Shown here: positions 1 to 5,957 of the stretch, in pieces
Layout of the letters: each line of letters begins with the position of its first letter
Numbering within the stretch: position 1 is the first letter of the stretch
From: Alphaproteobacteria bacterium
GTDB taxonomy: Bacteria > Pseudomonadota > Alphaproteobacteria > Caulobacterales > Maricaulaceae
Length of the DNA: 6,790 nt
Direction of reading: 5' to 3'
NCBI GenBank assembly: GCA_030428405.1
Contig: JAUIEH010000151.1
Span: 1-6,790 of the forward strand
Translations under genes and position numbers: made by a program
The notes under the pieces: generated by a model
The model's database searches: none
Told to the model about the DNA's origin: nothing
What the model saw: the letters and a program-made list of their open reading frames with translations, nothing else

Positions 1-687
1 TCCGCCGGGCGTCAGGCGGGCGCGGATGATCGGAATGTCGTCGGGCAGGCGCGCGCGCCAGGCTGATTTGCGCTGCTGATCGGCTTCGGCGTCATCGCCG
101 ACGACAACAATGGCGTCGGCCCGCTTGGCGGCCGAGCGCACGCTTTCGCGCAAGGGGCCGGCGGGGAAGACGCGGCCATTGCCGAGCCCGACAACGCCGT
201 CGATCAAAACGAAGGAGAAGTCTTTTTCGATCGTTGGGTTCTGAAAGCCGTCATCCATGACGATGACTTGCGCGCCCGCGCGCGAGGCGTGCTTGGCGCC
301 GGCGGCCTTGGAGCGCGACACCCAGGTCGGGCCTGCGCGCGCGAGCAAAAGGCTCTCATCGCCGACGGCGCGGAAATTGTGCTTGTCCGTGTCGATCAGC
401 AAGGGGCCGCTTTTCGAGCCGCCATAGCCGCGCGTCAGCGCATGCGCGTCCACGCCCTTTTCGCGCAGGCGCTGCATCAGCGCGATCACCATCGGCGTCT
501 TGCCCGTGCCGCCCAGCGTCAGATTGCCGACGCAGATCACGCCCGCCTCTGCGCGATAGCCGGACGAGACCATGGCTTTCGCGTTGGCGCCGGCCTGATA
601 CAGCCAGCTCAACGGCTCAAGCATCATGCGCGTGAGCGGCGCCGCACCCGCGCCGCTGCGTATGTTCCAGAACTCAGGCGCGCGCAT
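1..687 (-). CDS. lpxK: LpxK, tetraacyldisaccharide 4'-kinase (3' end outside window)
   Basis: This enzyme transfers the gamma phosphate of ATP to the 4' position of the tetraacyl disaccharide 1-phosphate, giving lipid IVA at the inner face of the cytoplasmic membrane. The 229 visible codons contain a P-loop (GNLTLGGTGKTP, residues 54-65), the family's GDE segment (GDESLLLA, from residue 109), DDGFQN (145-150) and FPAGPLRE (about 174-181). These are LpxK hallmarks in the right order. The first 40 residues (EPLSWLYQAGA) match the usual N-terminal membrane-associated helix. The start is ATG at 687-685, which overlaps the 3' end of waaA by 14 bp, a layout typical of translational coupling. The frame is open to position 1; full-length members have roughly 320-350 residues, so about a third is missing. 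The identification is secure; only the C-terminal part cannot be judged. Confidence 0.96.
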   Translation of the reverse strand, partial: MRAPEFWNIRSGAGAAPLTRMMLEPLSWLYQAGANAKAMVSSGYRAEAGVICVGNLTLGGTGKTPMVIALMQRLREKGVDAHALTRGYGGSKSGPLLIDTDKHNFRAVGDESLLLARAGPTWVSRSKAAGAKHASRAGAQVIVMDDGFQNPTIEKDFSFVLIDGVVGLGNGRVFPAGPLRESVRSAAKRADAIVVVGDDAEADQQRKSAWRARLPDDIPIIRARLTPGG

Positions 688-1960
688 GAGCGGCCGTTTC
701 GAGTAGTCGGCGTAAAGCCATAACCGTTGTTTTTAGTACGGACTCGCCGCTCATCGCCACTTGCCTCGCCACAGCCGCCCGTTGCGCCCCGGTTTCGGGC
801 GTCAATTCGCGTAACCCTCGTGCAATCTCCAGGCCGTTTGTGACGATTTCGGCGCCGCCTTCGTTCGATAATTCGGCGAATATCGCGTCGAAATTATGCG
901 TGAACGGGCCGCTCATCATAGGCGTGTCCAGCAATGCCGGTTCGAGCGGGTTGTGGCCGCCAATGTCTGGCAGGAGCGAACCGCCAATGACAGTTGCGTC
1001 GGCCAGCCGATACCAGAGCCCCATTTCTCCAAGCGTATCAGCGACATAGACTGAGACGTCGCGACCTGGTTCTGCGCCCGCGCTGCGTCGCGCCGCAGCG
1101 AAGCCGCGCGCTTCAGCCATTGCGGTGATTTCGGGTCCGCGCTCGGGATGGCGGGGCGCAATGATCAACAACCAATCGTCGGTTTCCCCGCGCAGCCTTT
1201 GATGGGCGTCGAGCATGATCTCGTCTTCGCCGGGATGGGTGGAGGCGGCGAGCCAGACCGGGCGCGGCGCGATCAGAGCGCGCAGGCGTTTGAGCGTTTC
1301 TTCATCGGCGCCGGGCGGGTCCACGGCCTGTTTCAGATTGCCGACCTTTTCCACCACGCGCCCTGCAAGCCGGCTCAGCCCCGCCGCCGAGCGCTCATCA
1401 GCGGCGCCGATCCAGTCGAATTTCGAGAACACCGCATGTGCGGCGCCGGGCAGGCGCGACCAGCCTTTTATCGACTTCTCGGTCATGCGCGCATTGATGA
1501 GCGCGAGCGGGATTGCGCGCTTGTGCGCCTCAAAAATGAGATTTGGCCAGATTTCGGATTCAACGAAGGCGGCGAGTTCAGGCCGCCAGTGGTCGAAGAA
1601 GCGCTTGGCGACGTCGGGCCGGTCGATGGGCGCATATTGGTGCGCGCAGCGTTCGGGCAGGCGTTCGCCCATGAGCGCAGCGGACGTCCGCGTCTGCGTC
1701 GTCACCAGGCAGCCCAGCTCGGGATCGGTGCGCAGCAGCTCCTCGATCACGGGGCCGAGCATCAACGACTCGCCCACGCTCGCCGCGTTGAACCAGATGA
1801 GCTTTTCGGCCGGACGAGCCGGTGCGTTGCGCGCAAAGCGCTCATTGAGCCGATCAGGATCTTCTTTGCCGCGCCGGGCGCGTTCGGACAGCGCCGGTCG
1901 CGCCAATGCGCCGAACATCCGCGTTGCGGCGCGGTAGGCGAGGAGGCTTAAGGGCGTCAT
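674..1960 (-). CDS. waaA: WaaA (KdtA), Kdo transferase
   Basis: This GT-B glycosyltransferase (family GT30) transfers Kdo from CMP-Kdo to lipid IVA on the cytoplasmic side of the inner membrane. At 428 residues it has the normal length. Visible family motifs are GKEDPDRLNERF (31-42), NAASVGE (58-64, whose Glu64 corresponds by motif to the catalytic base studied in the Aquifex enzyme), ESEIWPN (134-140), GNLK (207-210), STHPGEDE (240-247), APRHPER (268-274) and the C-terminal nucleotide-sugar site GGSLLPDIGGHNPLEPA (326-342). The N-terminal helix, residues 4-20, is amphipathic rather than a clear membrane anchor. The ATG lies 6 bp after the DUF374 stop and has no strong Shine-Dalgarno sequence, so translation probably depends on coupling. 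Whether it adds one, two or more Kdo residues cannot be told from sequence. Confidence 0.96.
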   Translation of the reverse strand: MTPLSLLAYRAATRMFGALARPALSERARRGKEDPDRLNERFARNAPARPAEKLIWFNAASVGESLMLGPVIEELLRTDPELGCLVTTQTRTSAALMGERLPERCAHQYAPIDRPDVAKRFFDHWRPELAAFVESEIWPNLIFEAHKRAIPLALINARMTEKSIKGWSRLPGAAHAVFSKFDWIGAADERSAAGLSRLAGRVVEKVGNLKQAVDPPGADEETLKRLRALIAPRPVWLAASTHPGEDEIMLDAHQRLRGETDDWLLIIAPRHPERGPEITAMAEARGFAAARRSAGAEPGRDVSVYVADTLGEMGLWYRLADATVIGGSLLPDIGGHNPLEPALLDTPMMSGPFTHNFDAIFAELSNEGGAEIVTNGLEIARGLRELTPETGAQRAAVARQVAMSGESVLKTTVMALRRLLETAAHARA

Positions 1961-1966
1961 GAGAGT

Positions 1967-2791
1967 TCAGACGGGCCGTTCGGCCATCGGCGCTTCGCCG
2001 TCGCCGGTCTCGAGGGCCGCCGCCGCCTCGCCCGCATCCGCGATTTCGGCGGTGTCCGAGGTCGCGGATTTTTCATGCGGCGCCGGCTCGATGACCGCGA
2101 CGCCCGCGCGTCGGTCCGCCTCCTGATTGGCGGCGATCATGGCGTTTTCAAGCGTGACGCGGACGGCTTCGAGCTCGGCCTTGTCGGCATCTGCGGCCGG
2201 CGGCGCGATCGGCCCTTTCCAGACGATGACGCCGCGCCCGAACGGGAACGGCAGCACGAAGCGGTCCCAGGATTTGAAGACGACGCGATGATTGGTCGAC
2301 CAGGCGAAGGCGAGCATCGGCGCTTGCGTGGATTGGGCGAGCTTCACGGCGCCTGCTTTGGCGCGCATGCGCGGCCCGCGCGGGCCATCCGGCGTCACGG
2401 CGAGACAGCCGCCAGATTCGACATGGGCGATCATGCCTCTGAACGCTGCGACGCCGCCCTTCTGCTTGGACTTGCGGGCATTGCGCGAGGAGCCGCGAAT
2501 GACGCCGAAGCCGAGCGTCGATGCGGCGCGGGCGACGAACTCGCCGTCGCGCGAGCGCGAAATCAGTATGGCCGCCGGCTGAACGCCTTTCGGCCAGCCC
2601 GCGATCGTCATCAGGATGCGCGCATGCCAGACGCAGCCAATGACGCCCTTTCGCGCCGCCCAGATCGGCTCGATATTCTCCAGGCCGACGACCTCCCAGC
2701 GCGTCGTGCGTCTGACAAGCGCCATATAGCCTGCGAGAATGACGCCGAGCGTCCACTGCACGGCCGCCGAACGGAGAATGGCTTTCAGCAT
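1967..2791 (-). CDS. DUF374-family lysophospholipid acyltransferase-like protein
   Basis: The 274-residue protein shows the DUF374 pattern: an N-terminal hydrophobic segment (about 11-26), VWHARI (54-59), SRSRDGE (78-84), GFGVIRGSS (94-102) and TPDGPRGP (133-140). These correspond to the blocks of the LPLAT/PlsC-like acyltransferase fold. The HX4D/E motif of LpxL/LpxM is absent: His56 is followed five places on by Met61. As I recall, DUF374 proteins of Helicobacter and Campylobacter (LpxJ) are secondary lipid A acyltransferases, and the position directly before waaA and lpxK fits such a role, so acylation of a lipid A precursor is a reasonable inference. Residues from about 233 to the end form an Ala/Glu-rich low-complexity tail with no recognisable domain. 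The ATG is 6 bp after the EVE gene's stop. Membership of the family is well supported; the substrate is not. Confidence 0.88.
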   Translation of the reverse strand: MLKAILRSAAVQWTLGVILAGYMALVRRTTRWEVVGLENIEPIWAARKGVIGCVWHARILMTIAGWPKGVQPAAILISRSRDGEFVARAASTLGFGVIRGSSRNARKSKQKGGVAAFRGMIAHVESGGCLAVTPDGPRGPRMRAKAGAVKLAQSTQAPMLAFAWSTNHRVVFKSWDRFVLPFPFGRGVIVWKGPIAPPAADADKAELEAVRVTLENAMIAANQEADRRAGVAVIEPAPHEKSATSDTAEIADAGEAAAALETGDGEAPMAERPV

Positions 2792-2797
2792 CGCGGC

Positions 2798-3226
2798 CTA
2801 CAGCGTCTTAGGATCAAGCCCGCCGAGCCGGCAGATCTTTTTGAATTCATTCGCGCGCACCGGCTGGACCGACAAACGCGTATTATTGACGAGCACCATC
2901 TCGCCGAGCGCTTCGACGTCCTTGATTTCCTTGAGCGTCACCGGCGTCTCGAACGGCGCGACGGCGGCGATGTCGACGCATTCCCATGTGCCCGTGTCAT
3001 CGGTTGAATCGGGATGCGCCTCGGCGATGACCTTGACCACGCCGACCACGGCTTTGTCGGATTGGGAGTGATAGAAAAAGCCCAGATCGCCGGTCTTCAT
3101 CTCGCGCATCACGTTGCGCGCCTGATAATTGCGCACGCCGTCCCATTCCTGGCCCTTCGCGCCAGCGCCGAGCTGATCGTCCCACGACCAGGTCGAAGGT
3201 TCGGATTTAAAGAGCCAATACGCCAT
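2798..3226 (-). CDS. EVE domain-containing protein
   Basis: The 142-residue protein is a single EVE domain from end to end. It opens with YWLFKSEP (3-10), followed by WDGVRNYQARN (28-38), a GD turn (46-47), FYHS (51-54), the HPD segment (71-73) and RLSVQPV (117-123), as in bacterial homologues of human THYN1. EVE domains belong to the PUA-like fold and resemble YTH domains; they are thought to bind modified bases in DNA or RNA, and fusions occur in restriction and defence proteins. Stand-alone copies like this one have no established role. The protein is cytosolic, with no signal peptide or membrane segment. It is the first gene of the tight four-gene cluster with DUF374, waaA and lpxK, with a weak GGGA upstream of its ATG. 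The link to lipid A genes may be only shared transcription. Family assignment is firm; function is open. Confidence 0.93.
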   Translation of the reverse strand: MAYWLFKSEPSTWSWDDQLGAGAKGQEWDGVRNYQARNVMREMKTGDLGFFYHSQSDKAVVGVVKVIAEAHPDSTDDTGTWECVDIAAVAPFETPVTLKEIKDVEALGEMVLVNNTRLSVQPVRANEFKKICRLGGLDPKTL

Positions 3227-3316
3227 TCAGTCCCGCCGCTGCGCTTTTCCGCCAAAGCTTCGGATAGCGTCGCCTTCGCCGAAGCGTCAACCGAACGGCG
3301 CTGCTAAGTCTCTGCA

Positions 3317-3877
3317 TCAATTCGCAATCCGCCAGCTGAAGAGGGCGAGATCGGTCAACGCGGCCGCCCCGGCGATGGCGATGGCCACGCCGTGAAAGCG
3401 TTCCGCGCGGAATATGGCGAGGCTGAGCGCGATGATGACGAGAACGCCCGAAGAGATGTTTTCCTGCAGGCTCGTGGCCACGCCCTGGCTCAGCGGCCAA
3501 TAGAGCGAAGCTACGATGACCGAGGCGGCGAGGATCAGCCAGAACGGGCGTGCGATTCGGAAATAATGCGCCTTGAGATCCGCGTTCTCGAGTTCGTCGG
3601 GGAAAATCAGGTGGCTCATGATGAAGAGCCCGATCGGCGCGCCGAGCATGTGAGCGATCGACAACATGTTCCAGTTCTCGACCGTGTGCAGGGCCCAGGC
3701 CTCCCACCACATTTGCAGGAATGCGATGAAGATCAGGCCGACCAGCGTCAGCGGCATCCAGTGAAAACGGATCGTCGGCGCTTTCTTGATGAGCTTCGCC
3801 ACATTGGTCAGCAGCTCGGCCACGCCCAGACCGATGATGATCGCCAGCAAGACGACGACGAATTCGAAACTGTCCAT
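3317..3877 (-). CDS. Hypothetical six-helix integral membrane protein
   Basis: I do not recognise this family. The 186-residue product starts MDSFEF and has about six hydrophobic stretches (near 6-23, 42-58, 72-91, 111-128, 143-156 and 163-181), so it is an inner-membrane protein almost without soluble domains. A Trp-rich segment (QMWWEAW, 55-61) and the basic loop after helix 1 (KLIKK) are the only notable local features; no catalytic or metal-binding motif is apparent. The frame extends upstream to a TTG at 3913, but that would add 12 hydrophilic residues before the first helix, so the ATG at 3877 is preferred. It lies 90 bp upstream of the EVE gene on the same strand and could be co-transcribed with it, although the larger gap makes this less certain than for the genes below. 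Divergent from the phosphatase gene. Confidence 0.8.
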   Translation of the reverse strand: MDSFEFVVVLLAIIIGLGVAELLTNVAKLIKKAPTIRFHWMPLTLVGLIFIAFLQMWWEAWALHTVENWNMLSIAHMLGAPIGLFIMSHLIFPDELENADLKAHYFRIARPFWLILAASVIVASLYWPLSQGVATSLQENISSGVLVIIALSLAIFRAERFHGVAIAIAGAAALTDLALFSWRIAN

Positions 3878-4014
3878 GATCTGCGCCGCTGATAGACCGC
3901 CCGTTTGGCCCAAAGGGCCGATGCCTGCGCCAAGGTCAAGCGTGGACAGTCTTTTTCAGCCGCCTCGCCGAACATGCTTGAACGCGCACGCGGGTCTGGC
4001 CATGTTCGCGCGCC
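3878..4014. promoter_or_regulatory. Divergent intergenic region between membrane protein and phosphatase
   Basis: These 137 bp separate two genes that point away from each other, so promoters for both must lie here or inside the genes. I see no convincing -35/-10 pair: a TTGACC on the minus strand (3937-3932) lacks a matching -10. The region does contain an 8-bp inverted repeat, listed separately, near the plus-strand start. Confidence 0.4.
3969..4008. repeat. 8-bp perfect inverted repeat beside phosphatase start
   Basis: The arms CGAACATG (3969-3976) and CATGTTCG (4001-4008) are exact reverse complements, separated by 24 bases. The right arm ends 6 bases before the ATG at 4015, where a Shine-Dalgarno sequence would be expected; none is visible there. 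The repeat could be an operator with half-sites about three helical turns apart (32 bp arm to arm), or it could fold in the mRNA and cover the ribosome-binding region. An 8-bp match with this spacing can also arise by chance. Confidence 0.35.
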
Positions 4015-4725
4015 ATGCATGAAGTCAAAAGCCTCAAGCCCGAGCCGGAAGTCTCCGACGCGGAAGTCGCCGCGCGGCTTTCAAGCCCGTGGAAGCGGTT
4101 CAAGACGCATGCGGCCTTGCATTTCGCCGACCATCAATTTCTGCGCGTGCTATTCCAGAACAAGCATCTGGCCGGCCCGCAAATGTGGCGCACCAATCAG
4201 CCAAGCCCGGCGCAGCTGCGCCGCTGGGCGGGCAAGGGCGTTAAGACGGTCATCAATCTGCGCGGCGTCAGCCAGGCGAGTTTCCACATTCTCGAGCGCG
4301 ATGCGTGCGAGCGCTACGGGATCAGGCTGGTGACCTTCCGGGTCAATTCGCGCGATGCGCCGTATCCGGAAATTCCGCGCATGGCCAAGACGCTGTTTGA
4401 CGAAATCGAATATCCCGCCTTGATGCATTGCAAGTCGGGCGCGGACCGCGCGGGCCTGATGGCGGTATTTTATCGCCACTTCGCGCTTGGCGAGCCGATT
4501 GCGCAGGCGAAAGAACAGCTTTCCGCGAAATATCTGCATGTGCGCGCGGGCAAGCCGGGCATTCTGGATGCGTATTTCGAGCATTATCTCGAAGACGGCG
4601 AGGCTGATGGCCTGTCGCTGATCGAGTGGGCGGAGACGCGCTTTGACTGGGAGCGCTTTCGCTCAGGCTTCAAGCCCGACCCGCTGGGCGACTTCATCGT
4701 CGATGCGGTGTTGCGCCGGGAGTGA
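4015..4725 (+). CDS. Cysteine-based (tyrosine/dual-specificity type) phosphatase
   Basis: The 236-residue protein carries the CX5R phosphatase loop as HCKSGADRAG, with nucleophile Cys139 and phosphate-binding Arg145. Upstream are MWRTNQPSPAQL (57-68) and VINLRG (79-84), which match the strand-turn that opens the small dual-specificity phosphatase fold, and NSRDAPYPE (111-119), where Asp114 is the likely general acid. Lys140 right after the cysteine is seen in PTEN and PTPMT1-like lipid phosphatases, whereas many protein phosphatases have other residues there. Residues 146-236 form a helical C-terminal part with a GILDAYFEHY segment. No signal peptide or membrane helix is present, so it acts in the cytosol. 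It is transcribed away from the lipid A gene cluster. Substrates could be phosphotyrosine proteins, a phospholipid or a sugar phosphate; sequence alone does not decide. The ATG is chosen because the frame has no better upstream start. Confidence 0.87.
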   Translation: MHEVKSLKPEPEVSDAEVAARLSSPWKRFKTHAALHFADHQFLRVLFQNKHLAGPQMWRTNQPSPAQLRRWAGKGVKTVINLRGVSQASFHILERDACERYGIRLVTFRVNSRDAPYPEIPRMAKTLFDEIEYPALMHCKSGADRAGLMAVFYRHFALGEPIAQAKEQLSAKYLHVRAGKPGILDAYFEHYLEDGEADGLSLIEWAETRFDWERFRSGFKPDPLGDFIVDAVLRRE

Positions 4726-4736
4726 GCCGGGAGTGA
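4715..4736 (+). repeat. 11-bp tandem duplication across the phosphatase stop codon
   Basis: GCCGGGAGTGA occurs twice head to tail (4715-4725 and 4726-4736), and the next four bases, GCCG, begin a third copy. The first copy supplies the TGA stop of the phosphatase (4723-4725). It looks like a simple slippage duplication just outside the gene's end. Confidence 0.85.
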
Positions 4737-4739
4737 GCC

Positions 4740-4766
4740 GCGCGCGAGCCTTATGGGCCCGCGCGC
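4740..4766. terminator. GC-rich hairpin between convergent genes, possible terminator
   Basis: GCGCGCG (4740-4746) pairs with CGCGCGC (4760-4766). After one A/C mismatch three further pairs (GCC/GGC) close on a five-base loop, TTATG. It lies 14 bp after the phosphatase stop and 18 bp beyond the DUF6607-like stop on the other strand, the usual place for a shared terminator. No T-run follows directly on either strand (the nearest TTTT on the plus strand is about 16 bp away), so it is not a canonical intrinsic terminator. Confidence 0.45.
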
Positions 4767-4784
4767 AACTTCGTTCAGAATGTT

Positions 4785-5807
4785 TTATTCCGTGTCCAGA
4801 CTGGCGAGCGCCTGAACGGCCGGCCCGGTCGTCTGCGCCTGGATGAGTTCGCGCGCATCTTCTGCGGCTTCCTCATCGGAAACGGCGCCTTCGCGCACCT
4901 GCTCGGCGACGCCGAGAAGCGGCATGTAGAGCTCGCCGCCAAAGGGCTCGTCGGCCACGGTGAAGTCGCCGTCGCCGTTCTCAAGCGCCGTCCAGGCGTC
5001 GCGCACGGACGCCCAATAGTCTTCGGTCTCTTCCCAATACGCTTCCGCGACGGAGGCGTTGGGATTTTCGGTGCGCACATAAGTGTTCACGCCGACCTCG
5101 CGCGCGATTTCCTGCACGCCTTCCGCGGTCGCGAGCTTGGTGTTGTCCTGCTCATGCGCCCAGCCCCAATCGGTCACGACGTGACGATTGACGGCCTGGA
5201 TGACGTCATAGTCCTCGCGCGTGGTGTCGTCGCGCCGGGGCAGAGGCCGCCAGGTGAGATTGGACTCCCAGGTCGATGAATTGGCGTCGTGGCTCCAGCG
5301 GCCGACGCCGCCATAACGCGGGCTGTCATCGACCTGGTAGACGACCTGGCTCCATGCGCCGTCGCGATCGGCGGCCGCGATTTCGGCCTGGCCGAACGTG
5401 TCCATGCCGGCTTCGTCATGGCCGCGGAAAACCAGAACGCTGGCCGGCTCAAAGCGCCAGTCCTGACGCCAGTGCTTGACCACGACGGGCTCGTCGCCGC
5501 CGACGAGCAGGAGATGCTGGAGGCTGATGAAGTCGCCGTCATCTTCGATCACACGCACGATCTCATGGGCGTGGGAGACGTGCTGCTCGTCGATTTCGTA
5601 GCCCGGCGCGAGCGCGACGACTTCGCGGAAATCGAACGTTACGTCGTAATCGCCGGCCATCGCCAGAATGGCTTCGCGGTCGCGCGCGTATGACGCTTCG
5701 TTTGCTCGGGAAGCGGACCCGGCCACATCTGCTGTCGTGGCGCACGCACTCATCGCGAGCCCGGCAGTCGCTGCAATCATCAAACTCTGTATGCGGCCAA
5801 TTCGCAT
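4785..5807 (-). CDS. Predicted lipoprotein, DUF6607-like, paired with a TonB receptor
   Basis: The 340-residue product begins with a lipoprotein-type signal (basic MRIGR, then a hydrophobic core) ending in LAMSAC, so Cys22 is the probable lipidated residue; Met at -3 is a less common lipobox residue. The next residues after Cys22 are ATT, with no Asp at +2, which suggests outer-membrane sorting if the usual rule holds. The body has His/Trp/Asp-rich blocks that match my memory of DUF6607: SLQHLLLV (95-102), KHWRQDW (111-117), YQVDDSPRYGGVGRWSHD (157-174), WRPLPRR (186-192) and NRHVVTDWGWAHEQDN (207-222). The function of that family is not known to me. The start is ATG at 5807 because GGAGGA lies 7 bases upstream and the lipoprotein signal begins there; the frame continues open to 5900 but without a signal. 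It is divergent from a heme-type TonB receptor, with Fur-box-like sites between, so a role in iron or heme acquisition is inferred. Confidence 0.85.
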   Translation of the reverse strand: MRIGRIQSLMIAATAGLAMSACATTADVAGSASRANEASYARDREAILAMAGDYDVTFDFREVVALAPGYEIDEQHVSHAHEIVRVIEDDGDFISLQHLLLVGGDEPVVVKHWRQDWRFEPASVLVFRGHDEAGMDTFGQAEIAAADRDGAWSQVVYQVDDSPRYGGVGRWSHDANSSTWESNLTWRPLPRRDDTTREDYDVIQAVNRHVVTDWGWAHEQDNTKLATAEGVQEIAREVGVNTYVRTENPNASVAEAYWEETEDYWASVRDAWTALENGDGDFTVADEPFGGELYMPLLGVAEQVREGAVSDEEAAEDARELIQAQTTGPAVQALASLDTE

Positions 5808-5814
5808 CACCCAA

Positions 5815-5820
5815 TCCTCC
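5815..5820 (-). promoter_or_regulatory. Strong Shine-Dalgarno sequence deciding the lipoprotein start
   Basis: On the minus strand GGAGGA is followed by seven bases and then the ATG at 5807. This near-perfect ribosome-binding site, together with the lipoprotein signal that begins at that ATG, rules in favour of this start over the upstream ATG codons at 5900 and 5876 in the same frame. Confidence 0.85.
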
Positions 5821-5846
5821 AACGCTGTCACGTCACATTCCTGTAC

Positions 5847-5869
5847 ATGATAATCACTCGCACTTGCAA
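5847..5869. promoter_or_regulatory. Fur-box-like site near the lipoprotein gene
   Basis: TGATAATCACTCGCA (5848-5862) matches the 7-1-7 Fur consensus TGATAATnATTATCA in all seven positions of the left half and four of seven in the right, and is followed by CTTGCAA. It sits 40 bp from the start codon of the DUF6607-like gene, where an iron-dependent repressor would block its promoter. Fur binding is inferred from sequence and from the gene pair. Confidence 0.6.
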
Positions 5870-5896
5870 TCTCCATCGGGCTGCGGCAATACGTCA

Positions 5897-5917
5897 GCAA
5901 TTGAGAAGCATTTGCAA
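5897..5917. promoter_or_regulatory. Second Fur-box-like site, near the TonB receptor gene
   Basis: TGAGAAGCATTTGCA (5902-5916) matches the 7-1-7 Fur consensus in five of seven positions in each half. It lies within GCAATTGAGAAGCATTTGC, whose outer GCAA and TTGC ends are also symmetric. It is 41 bp from the receptor's ATG, mirroring the distance of the first site from the lipoprotein gene. Site centres are 54 bp apart, about five helical turns. Confidence 0.55.
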
Positions 5918-5957
5918 AATGCCAGGCCCCGGGCTTGGCGAGTTAGGGGTGAGCGTA

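Noticed and set aside
238..255. DDGFQN in LpxK where E. coli has a His in the last position
   Set aside because: From memory, Asn or other residues at this place are common in alphaproteobacterial LpxK proteins, so it does not suggest loss of function.
1148..1951. Long open plus-strand frame (267 codons) opposite waaA
   Set aside because: It is antisense to a gene with full WaaA motifs. The Arg/Ala/Gly-rich product has no recognisable domain, as expected for shadow frames in GC-rich DNA.
2075..3007. Long open plus-strand frame (310 codons) opposite DUF374 and EVE genes
   Set aside because: It spans two well-supported genes on the other strand and their junction, and its product is an Arg/Asp/His-rich sequence without family features.
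3257..3285. GCTTCGG/CCGAAGC 7-bp hairpin in the gap between membrane protein and EVE genes
   Set aside because: It has a 15-base loop and no T-run on the minus strand. It is too weak to call a terminator and does not settle whether the two genes share a transcript.
3878..3913. Extension of the membrane protein to a TTG start at 3913
   Set aside because: TTG is a rarer start and no ribosome-binding site supports it. The extra 12 residues are hydrophilic and precede a natural N-terminal helix starting from the ATG at 3877.
3907..3919. GGCCC-AAA-GGGCC short palindrome in the divergent region
   Set aside because: A five-pair stem with a three-base loop is common by chance in GC-rich DNA, and nothing nearby gives it a role.
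5808..5900. Extension of the lipoprotein gene to the ATG at 5900
   Set aside because: It would bury the lipoprotein signal 31 residues inside the protein, ignore the GGAGGA site at 5820-5815 and cover the first Fur-like site.
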